Below are positions 34,736-43,583 of a DNA stretch of 64,000 nt, piece after piece. The translations under genes and the position numbers were made by a program. The notes under the pieces were generated by a model. It ran no database searches, was not told the origin of the DNA, and saw only the letters and a program-made list of their open reading frames with translations. Position 1 is the first letter of the stretch, and each line of letters begins with the position of its first letter. The DNA is from Streptomyces sp. NBC_00670. Its GTDB lineage: Bacteria; Actinomycetota; Actinomycetes; Streptomycetales; Streptomycetaceae. The stretch is taken from assembly GCF_036226765.1 (NCBI RefSeq), contig NZ_CP109017.1, positions 7,131,001 to 7,195,000 on the forward strand, given 5' to 3'.

Positions 34736-35194
34736 ATGCACACGAACACGACCCGCAGGCCCCTCCGCCGGGGCACCGCCGCGGCGCTCGCCGCCGCCGG
34801 CGCGGCCGTCCTGGGACTGGCCGGCGCCGGCGCGTCGAGCGCCGCCTCCCCGGCCGCCGCCGGGACCCGGCAGCTCGCCTCCTCGGTCCTCGGCGACGAC
34901 TACAAGATCACCCTGACGGCCGTGCGCTCCACGGCGGACGAGTACGCCGCCTCCGTACAGCTGCGGGTCTACACCCGCGACGGCGGCGCCTGGCAGGAGT
35001 CCGACAGCGCGGCGGTCGGCGCGCCGGACGGCTGGTTCTGGTACCCGCTCACCGGCAAGGGCGCCGTCTGCCAGTTCTCCACGTCGAGCAGCGAACCCGC
35101 GCCGATCGACGTCAGCCTGCTGATCACACCGTCGATCGGCTGCTCCGCGCCGCAGCACTTCACCCTGGAGGAAGGCACCCTGCACGCGGGCTGA
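34736..35194 (+). CDS. Secreted hypothetical protein
   Basis: Function not recognised. The 152-residue product starts with a signal sequence (RRPLRRGTAAALAAAGAAVLGLAGAG, cleaved after about residue 38 at SSA-A). The mature part of about 115 residues is beta-rich (YKITLTAVRSTADEYAASVQLRVY) with two cysteines that could form a disulfide. The ATG at 34736 follows GGGGGAA. A 13-bp tandem repeat upstream may control it. It is convergent with the SGNH hydrolase gene. Confidence 0.75.
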   Translation: MHTNTTRRPLRRGTAAALAAAGAAVLGLAGAGASSAASPAAAGTRQLASSVLGDDYKITLTAVRSTADEYAASVQLRVYTRDGGAWQESDSAAVGAPDGWFWYPLTGKGAVCQFSTSSSEPAPIDVSLLITPSIGCSAPQHFTLEEGTLHAG

Positions 35195-35210
35195 GCCCGC
35201 GGGCCGCGTG

Positions 35211-36404
35211 TCAGGCGCCGCCGCCCACGAGCGCGTCCCCGGCCGCGAAGGCCCCGTCCTTCGCGAAGACCGAACCGGCGAAGCGTTCGCCCATACGGCG
35301 ATGGGCGGTGGCGTCCGGGTGGAGCGCGTCCGGGAGCGGCAGCTCGGCGGCGTCGGCCTCGCCGTAGAGGTCTCGGCCGTCCAGGTGGTACAGATGCGGA
35401 TCGTCGGCCGCCCGCTGTGCCACGATCCGGGCCAGCTCCTCGCGGATGACGTTCAGCGTCAGCTTCCCGGCCGCGCCCTCGGCCGGGTCCCCGGTCGCCC
35501 GGAACCGCAGCCGGCCGGAGGCGATGTCGGAGAAGTCCGGGACGCTGGGGCCGGGCGTGTCCTCGTGGATGGGGCACAGGATCGGCGAGATCACCAGCAG
35601 CGGTGTCGTCGGGTGCCCCTCGCGGAGCGTGTCGAGGAAGCCGTGGACGGCCGGCGTGAAGGCCCGCAGCCGCATGAGATCGGCGTTGACCAGATTGATG
35701 CCGATCTTGACGCTGAGCAGATCGGCGGGGGTGTCCCGCATGGCCCGGGCGGTGAACGGGTCCAGCAGCGCGCCGCCTCCGAGCCCCAGGTTGATCAGCT
35801 CGACCCCGCCGAGCGAGGCGGCGAGCGCGGGCCAGGTGGTGCTGGGGCTCGCCGCGTCCGAGCCGTGGCTGATCGAGCTGCCGTGGTGCAGCCACACCCG
35901 GCGGCCCCGGTCCGGCAGCGGCTCGACGGGGGCGTCGGTGCGCAGGGCGAGGAGCTCGGTGGTCTCGTTGTGCGGCAGCCAGATCTCCACGTCTTTCGGC
36001 CCGGCCGGCAGCTCCGTGAAGCGCGCGGTGCCCGGCGCGCCGGGCCGGGAGGCGAAGGTTCCGACGGCCATGTCGATGACCAGGGTGTTCCCGCCGGTCA
36101 CGGTCGCCTGCCCGGACAGCTTGCCGTCGACGACCAGGTCGTAGACGCCGTCCGGCCGGGGCGGGACGCCGGCGTACTCCCGCTTGGTGGGGAGCGTGTC
36201 CAGTTCGACCGTGGTGGCCCGGGTGCGGAAGGCCAGCCGTACGCCGGAGGGCTGGGACTCGGCCATGGCCAGCTGGCCGTCGGCGACCTGGGCGCGGGCC
36301 CGGGCGGGCAGCCGGTGCGGGAGCACGCCCTGCGTGGTGTGCTCCAGCTCCAGCGCGCCGTGCACGATTTCGGTGGTGAGAGGTGTGGTGATCCAGTCGG
36401 TCAT
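35211..36404 (-). CDS. GDSL/SGNH-family hydrolase
   Basis: Two-domain esterase-like protein of 397 residues. Residues 1-170 form a beta-sandwich; residues 175-390 are SGNH hydrolase with WLHHGSSISHG (nucleophile Ser, block I variant), LGLGGGALL (Gly block), and DALHPDATAHRRMG (block V Asp/His). No signal peptide, so it acts in the cytoplasm. The nucleophile block is GSS rather than GDS. It follows a TetR gene by 54 bases, probably in one operon, suggesting induction by a compound sensed by that regulator. Confidence 0.85.
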   Translation of the reverse strand: MTDWITTPLTTEIVHGALELEHTTQGVLPHRLPARARAQVADGQLAMAESQPSGVRLAFRTRATTVELDTLPTKREYAGVPPRPDGVYDLVVDGKLSGQATVTGGNTLVIDMAVGTFASRPGAPGTARFTELPAGPKDVEIWLPHNETTELLALRTDAPVEPLPDRGRRVWLHHGSSISHGSDAASPSTTWPALAASLGGVELINLGLGGGALLDPFTARAMRDTPADLLSVKIGINLVNADLMRLRAFTPAVHGFLDTLREGHPTTPLLVISPILCPIHEDTPGPSVPDFSDIASGRLRFRATGDPAEGAAGKLTLNVIREELARIVAQRAADDPHLYHLDGRDLYGEADAAELPLPDALHPDATAHRRMGERFAGSVFAKDGAFAAGDALVGGGA

Positions 36405-36458
36405 GGGATGTGCTGCCTCAACGTCTCGAGGGGGTACGGGGGGCGGCGGGAGGCCCGT

Positions 36459-37028
36459 TCACGCCGGGGGCCAGTTCCGCAGCAGGGCGTCGAGGGCGTC
36501 GAGGATCCGCGACCAGCTCTCCTGCGAGTCCGGGGCGCTGTGGCTGAACCCGCCGGCCGCCTCCAGGCTGACGTAGCCGTGGAAGACGCTGCCCAGCAGC
36601 CGGACCGCGTGGGTCTGGTCCGGCTCGGTGAGGTCGTAGCCGCGCAGCACCGCCCGGGACATGGCCGAATGCCGGCGGCCCGCGCTCGCGGCGGCGGCCT
36701 CCGGGTCGAGCCGGAACCGCGCCGCGTCGTAGCGGCCGGGGTGCTCCCGGGCGTAGTCGCGGTAGACGTTCGCCAGGGCGGTGAGCGCGTCCTTGCCGGC
36801 GCGTCCGGCGAGGGCGGCGGCACCGCGGTCGGCGAGCTCCTCCAGGGCGACCAGCGCGATGCGCGCCTTGAGGTCGTGCGAGTTCTTCACGTGGGAGTAC
36901 AGGCTGGCGACCTTGACGTCGAACCGCCTGGCCAGCGCGGAGACCGTGACCTGGTCGAACCCCACCTCGTCGGCCAGTTCCGCGCCCGCCAGGGCCAGTC
37001 GTTCCGGGGTCAGCCCCGCTCGCACCAT
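36459..37028 (-). CDS. TetR-family regulator with WHG domain
   Basis: Repressor of 189 residues. The TetR helix-turn-helix is ELADEVGFDQVTVSALARRFDVKVASLYSHVKNSHDLKARI split across residues 18-58. The C-terminal ligand domain resembles the WHG type (SVFHGYVSLEAAGGF). The ATG at 37028 is preceded by GAGGGAAA; an in-frame start 30 bases earlier is less likely. A near-perfect 23-bp operator lies 43 bases upstream. It probably represses itself and the SGNH hydrolase. Confidence 0.9.
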   Translation of the reverse strand: MVRAGLTPERLALAGAELADEVGFDQVTVSALARRFDVKVASLYSHVKNSHDLKARIALVALEELADRGAAALAGRAGKDALTALANVYRDYAREHPGRYDAARFRLDPEAAAASAGRRHSAMSRAVLRGYDLTEPDQTHAVRLLGSVFHGYVSLEAAGGFSHSAPDSQESWSRILDALDALLRNWPPA

Positions 37029-37070
37029 GACGATTTCCCTCGCGTCGACGACGTCCACCGCGAGTATGCA

Positions 37071-37093
37071 TTTACCTAAAAGCTTTAGGCAAA
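37071..37093. promoter_or_regulatory. TetR operator candidate
   Basis: TTTACCTAAA and TTTAGGCAAA form 10-bp arms with a single mismatch around AGC. The AT-rich palindrome lies between the TetR gene start and the stop of the AAHS transporter gene at 37095. Confidence 0.8.
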
Positions 37094-37094
37094 T

Positions 37095-38378
37095 CTACTT
37101 CGCTGTTAGGCCGTCGACCGGAGAGACTCCGACGCGCCCGGGCGCACCCTCCGCACCCTCCGCCGCCGCCCCGCGCGGCAGCGTGAGCACCGCGAGGAAC
37201 CCGAGGACCGCGACCACGGCGAAGAAGTAGAAGCCCCACGGATGCCCGATCCCGGCCGTCACCAGGGCACCGGTGATCGAGGGGCCGACGATCGACCCGA
37301 TCCGCCCGATGCCGGACGCCGACCCCAGCGCGGTGCCGCGCACGGCGGCCGGATAGAAGTGGGTCACGTAGGCATAGACCAGCACCTGCGCCGAGAAGAC
37401 GAACACGCCGGTCAGGAAGACGACGGTGTCGAGCAGCAGATCGCTGTGCATCCTGACGCTCAGACAGGCCAGCATCAGCACCGAGACGCCGAACCAGCCC
37501 AGCGTGGTCCCCTTGATGCCGCGCCGGTCGGCCACGAAGCCGCCCAGGACCAGTCCGACGACACCGCCGACGTTCAGCACCAGGAGCTGTGTGACGGCCG
37601 TGGGGACGGGATAGCCGGCGTCGTTCATCAGCTTGGGCAGCCAGGTGTTGAGGCCGTAGACCAGCAGCAGCCCCATGAAGGACGCCACCCACACCCCGAT
37701 CCCGGCGCGGAGGTATGCGGGCTCGAGCAGCTCGGTGAACGGTACCCGCCGCGCCCCGGTGTCCTCCCTGGCCCGCACGAAGGCCGCGGACTCCGGCAGC
37801 CGGAACCACTGGACGGCCGCGATGACGAAACCGGCTCCACCGAGGACGTAGAACAGGACCTGCCAGTTGTCGGTCACCCGCAGCGCGAGCAGCGAGGTGA
37901 TCACGGCGCCGGTGTGGTAGCCGGTCATCGTCAGCGTGCTGGCCCGCGCCCGCTTCTCGGCCGGCATGTGCTCGGCCATCATCGTCAGCGACACCGGCAT
38001 GCACGCGCCGAGGCCGAGACCGGCGACGAGCCGCAGCACGGCGAACACGGTGACCGAACCGGCCAGCGGCACCAGCAGCGTGAAAAGCGAGAACAGCACC
38101 ACGGAGCCGATGAGCAGCAGCCGGCGGCCGAGCCGGTCGGCGAGCGGGCCGACGCAGACCGCGCCGATGGCCACGCCGACGAGGGAGAGCGTCGCGATGG
38201 TGGTCGCGTCGCCCGCCGTCATGCCCAGGTGGTGGGTCTTGAGCAGGGTCGGGATGATCGCGCCGAGGACCACGAGGTCGTAGCCCTCCAGGAGCACGGT
38301 GATCCAGCACAGGACGACCGTCCAGACGCCGGCTCGGCCGGCGGGGGCCGGGGCGGGCGACGAGGTGGCGGATGCCAT
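37095..38378 (-). CDS. Aromatic acid:H+ symporter (AAHS family, BenK/PcaK-like)
   Basis: Twelve-helix MFS transporter of 427 residues. ITVLLEGYDLVVLGAIIPTLL (TM1, with the DxxxxG-type acid of AAHS), LADRLGRRLLL (loop 2-3) and a matching VADRRGIKG between TM8 and TM9 identify the AAHS family, which imports benzoate, 4-hydroxybenzoate, mandelate or benzoylformate. It is the last gene of an operon with benzoylformate decarboxylase and benzaldehyde dehydrogenase, so benzoylformate/mandelate uptake is the likely role. ATG at 38378 after GGGAGGTACCTC. Confidence 0.88.
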   Translation of the reverse strand: MASATSSPAPAPAGRAGVWTVVLCWITVLLEGYDLVVLGAIIPTLLKTHHLGMTAGDATTIATLSLVGVAIGAVCVGPLADRLGRRLLLIGSVVLFSLFTLLVPLAGSVTVFAVLRLVAGLGLGACMPVSLTMMAEHMPAEKRARASTLTMTGYHTGAVITSLLALRVTDNWQVLFYVLGGAGFVIAAVQWFRLPESAAFVRAREDTGARRVPFTELLEPAYLRAGIGVWVASFMGLLLVYGLNTWLPKLMNDAGYPVPTAVTQLLVLNVGGVVGLVLGGFVADRRGIKGTTLGWFGVSVLMLACLSVRMHSDLLLDTVVFLTGVFVFSAQVLVYAYVTHFYPAAVRGTALGSASGIGRIGSIVGPSITGALVTAGIGHPWGFYFFAVVAVLGFLAVLTLPRGAAAEGAEGAPGRVGVSPVDGLTAK

Positions 38379-38504
38379 GGTGAGGTACCTCCCAGGAGCG
38401 GGTGTGGGAGCGGGGGAGTGGGGCGGGGCGGGGCCCCGGGAGACGTCGGTGGGACCCCGTTCGACGGCAGGGTGGGGACCCCCATGGGGACGGGGGCGGC
38501 GGGC

Positions 38505-39959
38505 TCAGAACGGGTAGTCGGCGATGTCCGGCCGTACGGTGATCCACTGGGTCTCGGTGAACGCCTCGACGTTGGCCGACGCCCCGCCGAAGCGGGACCC
38601 GGTGCCGGACGCCTTGACTCCGCCGAACGGTGCCTGGGGCTCGTCGGCGACGGTCTGCTCGTTGATGTGGACCTTGCCGGACTCGATGCGGTCGGCGAGC
38701 TTCATCGCCGTGCCGACGTCCCCGAGGATGCCGACGGACAGCCCGTACTCGCAGTCGTCGACGATCCGCGCCGCCTCCTCGAGCGTCGAGAAGGACAGGA
38801 CCGGGGCCACGGGGCCGAAGATCTCCTCGCGCCAGGCAGGCATGTCGGTGCTCACCCCGGTCAGCACCGTGGCCCGGTAGCCGGCGCCCACGATCTCGCC
38901 GCCCGCCGCGACCCGCGCGCCCGCGGCGACGCTGTCGGTGACGATGCCGTGCACCCGCTCCAGCTGGCGCCGGTCGATGAGCGGGCCGAGCGCCACCTCC
39001 TCCCGGGCCGGGTCACCGACCGGCAGCGCCTCCGCCTTCGCGGCGAGCGCGGCGGTGTACTCCTCCACCAGGGACTCGTGCACGATGTGGCGGCCGGTCG
39101 TCATGCAGATCTGTCCCTGGTGCAGATACGAACCGAACGCGCCCGCCGACGCGGCCTTCGCCACGTCGGCCCCCGGGAGCACGACCAGGGCGTTGTTGCC
39201 GCCCAGCTCCAGATGGGCCCGCTTCAGCAGCCGGCCCGCCCGTTCGCCGATCGCCCGCCCGACCGGCGTGGACCCGGTGAAGGAGACGACCCGCACCTCC
39301 GGCGCCTCCACCACCGCCTGGCCGACCGCCCCGTCGCCCGGCAGCAGATGCAGTACGCCGGCCGGGAGCCCGGCCTCCTCGAAGATCCGGGCGAGGACGA
39401 CACCGCCGCTCACCGCCGTACGCGGGTCCGGCTTCAGCAGCACCGCGTTGCCGAGGGCGAGCGCGGGCGCCACCGAGCGCAGTCCCAGGATGAGCGGGAA
39501 GTTGAACGGCGCGATCACGCTCACCACACCCGCCGGACGGCGGCGGGCCAGCGACCAGCGCGCCTCCTCGGAGGTGAGCACCTCGCCCTGCGGATGCGTG
39601 GGCAGCGCCGCGCACTCGAAGCACTCGCCGAGCGCGAGCCCCACCTCGAAGTCCGCCTTGGACCGCACCGAACCGGCCTCCCGCACCAGCCAGTCCGCGA
39701 TCTCCGCGGCGTGCTCGGTGAACAGCTCGCCCGCGCGGCGCAGCACGGCCGCCCGTGCCTGCGGGGCGGTCGCCGCCCACGCGCGCTGCGCCTCGGCGGC
39801 CCGTACGGCGGCCCGCTTCACATCGTCGGCGGAGGCCAGGCCCACCGTGCCGAGGTGGTCGCCGGTCGCGGGTTCGACGACCGGCCGCTCGCGCGGGGAG
39901 TCCTCCCAGCCGTCGCTGAGGAACTTGCCCGCCCAGACGGCGCTGTCCAGGAATGTCAT
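38505..39959 (-). CDS. Benzaldehyde dehydrogenase (ALDH family)
   Basis: NAD(P)-dependent aldehyde dehydrogenase of 484 residues. FTGSTPVGRAIGERAG (cofactor loop), HLELGGNNALVVL with the general-base Glu and GQICMTTGRHIVHESL with the catalytic Cys are present. The HxxGQICMTTGR motif is that of the benzaldehyde dehydrogenases XylC/MdlD-like ALDHs. Located 49 bases after benzoylformate decarboxylase, whose product is benzaldehyde; therefore it probably forms benzoate. An operon with transporter downstream. Confidence 0.88.
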   Translation of the reverse strand: MTFLDSAVWAGKFLSDGWEDSPRERPVVEPATGDHLGTVGLASADDVKRAAVRAAEAQRAWAATAPQARAAVLRRAGELFTEHAAEIADWLVREAGSVRSKADFEVGLALGECFECAALPTHPQGEVLTSEEARWSLARRRPAGVVSVIAPFNFPLILGLRSVAPALALGNAVLLKPDPRTAVSGGVVLARIFEEAGLPAGVLHLLPGDGAVGQAVVEAPEVRVVSFTGSTPVGRAIGERAGRLLKRAHLELGGNNALVVLPGADVAKAASAGAFGSYLHQGQICMTTGRHIVHESLVEEYTAALAAKAEALPVGDPAREEVALGPLIDRRQLERVHGIVTDSVAAGARVAAGGEIVGAGYRATVLTGVSTDMPAWREEIFGPVAPVLSFSTLEEAARIVDDCEYGLSVGILGDVGTAMKLADRIESGKVHINEQTVADEPQAPFGGVKASGTGSRFGGASANVEAFTETQWITVRPDIADYPF

Positions 39960-40008
39960 GGCTTGTCTCTTTCTGCCGGTGCGATCGCGGATGGTGGGTT
40001 CGCGGAGG

Positions 40009-41589
40009 TCAGTCGGGTGTCGTCAGGGCCGTGTCGACCTGGAGGAGCCTGGGGTGGTCGGGCCGTTCGGCGAGGGCCGCACGCAGCTCCTCCACCCCGC
40101 CGACCTGCTGGGCCCGCACCCCGTAGCCCTCGGCGATCCGGGTGAAGTCCAGACCGGGGATGTCGAGCCCCGGCGCGTCCGGCACGCCGAGCAGCTCGCC
40201 GAACCAGCGCAGCGCCCCGTACGTCCCGTTCCGCAGCAGGACGACGGTGAGCGGCACCCGGTGCTGCGCGGCCGTCCACAGGGCGGTGATGCCGTAGTTG
40301 GCCGAGCCGTCCCCGACGACGCCGACGACCGGGCGGTCCGGCTGCGCCATCGCGACGCCGACCGCGCCGGGCAGCCCGAAGCCGAGCCCGCCGGCCGCCG
40401 GGAAGTAGTAGGAGCCGGGCCGGCGCAGGTCCATCTGGCGCCACCAGGAGGAGTTGGTCGACGTCGACTCCACGACGTACGCGGTGTCACCGGGCAGTTC
40501 GTCGCGGAGCGCGGCGAAGACCTGCTCCGGGTGCAGCAGCCCGTCCCCGGCGGTGCGCGGCTCGGGTGCGGGCCGGAACCGCTCCTGCGGGGCGCCGGGG
40601 GAGTCGAGCGTCCTGACCAGCAGTTCGATCACTGCGCCGGGGTCGGCGACCAGTGCCTCGCCCATCGGGGCGCGGGCGGCGGCGGCCGCGTCCTCGGTCA
40701 CCTGGAGCAGCCGGGTGCCCTCGGGCAGATACCGGCCGGGCAGGTACTCGTGGTAGCGGAACACCGGCGCGCCGAGGACGAGCACCAGGTCATGGCCCTC
40801 GAAGGCCTCGCAGACCGGCGCGATCCCGGCGGGCAGCACACCCCGGAAGAGCGGATGGCGGTTGGGGAACGGCAGCCGGAAGAGCGACGGGGCCGCCCAC
40901 ACCGGGGCGCCCAGGTGCTCGGCCAGCCGGACGGCGTCGTCGAAGAGACCGGCCGCATCGATGTCGCCGCCCAGCACCAGCGCCGGCCGCTCGGCCGCCG
41001 CCACCCGCTCGGCGAGCCGGCGGGCCTGTTCCCCGCCGGGCGCCGAGGCCCGCTCCACCCGGCGGTCGAGGACCGCGGGGCCGTTCTCGTCCGCCTCGGC
41101 GTCCCAGTCGTCGTACGGCACGGAGAGATACGTCGGCCGCCGCTGGAGCCCGGCCTCGAAGACGGCCTGCGCCAGCGCGCGCGGCACGTCCTGCGCACAG
41201 GCCGGCTCCGCCGCCCAGCCGACCAGGGGTTTCATCAGCGCGGGCGCGTCGACGTTGGCCAGGTTGGCCTCCGGACCGATGGCCGGGCGCACCTGCTGCC
41301 CGGCCACCACGACCAGCGGGGTGCGGGAGGCGGCGGCGTTCGTCAGCGCGCCCATCGCGTTCCCCGAGCCGGAGGCGGCGTGCAGATTGACCAGCACGGG
41401 CCGGCCGGTCGCCTGGGCGTAGCCGTCGGCCATCCCGACCACCGCGCCCTCGTGCAGCCCGAGCACATAGCGGAACCCCTCGGGGAGCCCGGCGAGAAAG
41501 GGCAGCTCGTTGGAGCCGGGGTTGCCGAAGACGGTGGTGAGCCCCTGGCGTTGCAGGAACTCGTGGGAGACACGACGCACGGACGGCAC
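40009..41589 (-). CDS. mdlC: Benzoylformate decarboxylase
   Basis: ThDP-dependent decarboxylase of 526 residues. All active-site residues of the Pseudomonas enzyme align: Ser26 (GNPGSNELP), Glu47 (LHEGAVV), His70 (NLHAASG) and His280 (FRYHEYLPG). The cofactor motif GDGSANYGITALW ends with LLRNGTYGALRWF. It should convert benzoylformate to benzaldehyde. The gene is first of three in the operon, divergent from a LysR gene; no mandelate dehydrogenase or racemase is adjacent. ATG at 41589; the ribosome site is GAAAGGAA. Confidence 0.95.
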   Translation of the reverse strand: MPSVRRVSHEFLQRQGLTTVFGNPGSNELPFLAGLPEGFRYVLGLHEGAVVGMADGYAQATGRPVLVNLHAASGSGNAMGALTNAAASRTPLVVVAGQQVRPAIGPEANLANVDAPALMKPLVGWAAEPACAQDVPRALAQAVFEAGLQRRPTYLSVPYDDWDAEADENGPAVLDRRVERASAPGGEQARRLAERVAAAERPALVLGGDIDAAGLFDDAVRLAEHLGAPVWAAPSLFRLPFPNRHPLFRGVLPAGIAPVCEAFEGHDLVLVLGAPVFRYHEYLPGRYLPEGTRLLQVTEDAAAAARAPMGEALVADPGAVIELLVRTLDSPGAPQERFRPAPEPRTAGDGLLHPEQVFAALRDELPGDTAYVVESTSTNSSWWRQMDLRRPGSYYFPAAGGLGFGLPGAVGVAMAQPDRPVVGVVGDGSANYGITALWTAAQHRVPLTVVLLRNGTYGALRWFGELLGVPDAPGLDIPGLDFTRIAEGYGVRAQQVGGVEELRAALAERPDHPRLLQVDTALTTPD

Positions 41590-41694
41590 GGACGTTCCTT
41601 TCCGGTCACTTCGGGAGTGATGCGGGACACGCTAAGCAGCCCGTGACATGAGCACCAATAGATGTTTCCGTCCGCCGATATAGAGTGCGTCGAT
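41590..41694. promoter_or_regulatory. Divergent promoter region of lysR and mdlC
   Basis: This 105-base gap is AT-richer than its surroundings. TATAGA at 41679-41684 ends ten bases before the lysR ATG, which suggests a transcript that starts at or next to the start codon. The LysR binding site was not found as a clean T-N11-A palindrome. Confidence 0.5.
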
Positions 41695-42681
41695 ATGGTG
41701 ACCACCACCGGGAGCTTCGACCTCAACCTCGCCCGCGTCTTCGTCCTGCTGTACGAAACGGGCAGCGTCACGGTCACCGCGGACACCCTGCACGTCACCC
41801 AGCCGACCGTCAGCTACAACCTGGCCAAGCTGCGCCGGCACTTCGGCGACGAGCTGTTCCGGCGCACCGGACGCGGTCTGACCCCGACCGCGGGCGCCCG
41901 CCGGCTGTACGGGCCGCTGCAACGGGCGCTGGCCGATCTCGACGGGGCGATTCGCCCCCAGACCGAGGAGGTGGCGGACCCCGAGGCCATGGCGGGCCGC
42001 TTCACCCTCGCGCTCTCCGACCTCGGCGAGGCCACGCTGCTGCCCCGGCTCCTCGCGGCGGCCCGTCGGCGCGCGCCCCGGGTCTCCTTCAGCGTGCGGC
42101 CGCTCGACGTGGACGACGTCGAGCACCAGCTGCGCCGGGGCGAGCTGGACGCGTTCATCGCCACGCCGGTGCTGACCTCGCACCGCACCGTGCGCATCCC
42201 GCTCTTCCACGAGCGGTACGTCGCCATGGTGGCCGCCGACCATCCCCGCGTCCGGGGCGCGTCGCTGACCATGCCGGAACTGGCCGCCGAGGACCACGCG
42301 ACGGTGTTCGGCCCCAGCGGGCATGTGGCCCCGCGTGCCCTGCTGGCCGCGCACGGGCTCCTGGACCGGGTCGTCGTCGACGCCACCCGGTTCTCGATGC
42401 TCCCCTATTTGCTGGAGCAGACGGATCTGATCGCCGTCGTCCCCGAGTACGTGGGCGAGGTCTTCACCGCCTCCCACCGGCTGCGGCTCGTCCGACTGCC
42501 GTTCGAGACGGAGCCGATCGAGGTGGCGCTGTACGCCCGCCACGAGTCCTCACGGAGCCCCTCGCAGCGGTGGCTGGTGCAGTTCATGACGGAGGTGCTG
42601 GGGGAGCGGGTCAGCCCCGCCCAACTCCCGCCCCACCACGGCCCACTGACTCCCGAGGGGCGTCCGGGAAGCATCGACTGA
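41695..42681 (+). CDS. LysR-family regulator of the benzoylformate operon
   Basis: Regulator of 328 residues. The N-terminal winged helix LARVFVLLYETGSVTVTADTLHVTQPTVSYNLAKLRRHFGDELF (spanning residues 10-53) is typical; the rest is the periplasmic-binding-like inducer domain. ATG at 41695 has no ribosome binding site, and the -10 TATAGA lies ten bases earlier, consistent with leaderless translation. Divergence from mdlC suggests that it activates that operon in response to benzoylformate or benzoate. Confidence 0.9.
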   Translation: MVTTTGSFDLNLARVFVLLYETGSVTVTADTLHVTQPTVSYNLAKLRRHFGDELFRRTGRGLTPTAGARRLYGPLQRALADLDGAIRPQTEEVADPEAMAGRFTLALSDLGEATLLPRLLAAARRRAPRVSFSVRPLDVDDVEHQLRRGELDAFIATPVLTSHRTVRIPLFHERYVAMVAADHPRVRGASLTMPELAAEDHATVFGPSGHVAPRALLAAHGLLDRVVVDATRFSMLPYLLEQTDLIAVVPEYVGEVFTASHRLRLVRLPFETEPIEVALYARHESSRSPSQRWLVQFMTEVLGERVSPAQLPPHHGPLTPEGRPGSID

Positions 42682-42724
42682 TGCGGTCGGGTACGTCCCC
42701 TGTGCCCCGGTGGGCGGCTTTTGT

Positions 42725-42746
42725 GGGGCCGGGCTGCTGCGGCCCC
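42725..42746. terminator. Possible hairpin after lysR
   Basis: GGGGCCG and CGGCCCC form a 7-bp stem around GGCTGCTG in the 88-base gap before the cyclophilin gene. Confidence 0.4.
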
Positions 42747-42769
42747 GGCCGACATGCCATGATCCTCCC

Positions 42770-43261
42770 ATGGGATCCAACGTGTATTTCGACATCACCA
42801 TCAACGACCAGCCCGCGGGGCGCATCGTCTTCAAGCTGTACGACGAGGACGTGCCGAAGACCGCGAAGAACTTCCGCGAGCTGGCCACCGGTGAGCACGG
42901 GTTCGGCTACGCCGGCTCGTCCTTCCACCGCATCATTCCGCAGTTCATGCTCCAGGGCGGTGACTTCACCCGGGGCAACGGCACGGGCGGCAAGAGCATC
43001 TACGGCGAGAAGTTCGCCGACGAGAACTTCAAGAACAAGCACACCAAGCCGTACCTGCTCTCCATGGCCAACGCCGGCCCGAACACCAACGGCTCGCAGT
43101 TCTTCATCACGACGGTCGTGACGTCCTGGCTGGACGGCAAGCACGTCGTCTTCGGCGAGGTCGTCGAGGGCACGGAACTGGTCGACCAGATCGAGGCCCT
43201 GGGCAGCCAGTCCGGCGCCCCCAAGGGCAAGGTCACGATCGCGGCGTCCGGCACGGTGTGA
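42770..43261 (+). CDS. ppiA: Cyclophilin-type peptidyl-prolyl isomerase
   Basis: Cytosolic PPIase of 163 residues, no signal peptide. The active-site residues of cyclophilin are visible: FHRIIPQFMLQGGDF with Arg and Phe/Met/Gln, and MANAGPNTNGSQFFIT, plus SWLDGKHVVFGEV (Trp/His). It accelerates proline isomerisation in folding. Start ATG at 42770; CTCC precedes, with no obvious ribosome site. A strong terminator follows. Typical Streptomyces PpiA/CypA of eukaryote-like class. Confidence 0.95.
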   Translation: MGSNVYFDITINDQPAGRIVFKLYDEDVPKTAKNFRELATGEHGFGYAGSSFHRIIPQFMLQGGDFTRGNGTGGKSIYGEKFADENFKNKHTKPYLLSMANAGPNTNGSQFFITTVVTSWLDGKHVVFGEVVEGTELVDQIEALGSQSGAPKGKVTIAASGTV

Positions 43262-43294
43262 GCGACCTGAACGGTCGCCGCTGTCGTTGCGGCA

Positions 43295-43330
43295 GAGGGG
43301 CTCGGGCGCTGCCCCGAGCCCCTCGGGTTT
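43295..43330 (+). terminator. Terminator after cyclophilin gene
   Basis: GAGGGGCTCGGG and CCCGAGCCCCTC form a perfect 12-bp stem around CGCTGC, followed by GGGTTTTG, 33 bases after the stop codon. Confidence 0.9.
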
Positions 43331-43405
43331 TGAGCCACCGGGAGCGGGGCGCCCGAGAGCTCGGGTGGGTGGGGTTCGTCGGCGGATGCGGGTCCGTGGC
43401 GGCTG

Positions 43406-43432
43406 GTCGCGCAGTTCCCCGCGCCCCTGACG
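43406..43432. repeat. Dispersed palindromic repeat, copy C
   Basis: GTCGCGCAGTTCCCCGCGCC followed by CCTGACGG: the left arm only of the dispersed GC repeat; no right arm is close. Confidence 0.65.
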
Positions 43433-43583
43433 GCGCGCGGCCGCGCGCGTGCGGGTCGGCGCAACTTCGGCCAAGCTGATCAGAGCGCGTGTTTTCCGCC
43501 ACGGAGAGTGGCCGGTTTGCCCGAGCCAGGAGCGAGTAGGTGATGCCGTGCACGCCCGCGCGACCGGCAGATAGGAGCCCTCC

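Larger units (their letters stand above)
43262..43583. other. Intergenic region before the second ProP-type gene
   Basis: The 322 bases contain the cyclophilin terminator, copy C of the dispersed repeat, and the untranslated start of the transporter gene. An inverted GGAGAGTGGCC stretch and ATAGGAG before the ATG are visible, but no convincing promoter. Confidence 0.55.
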
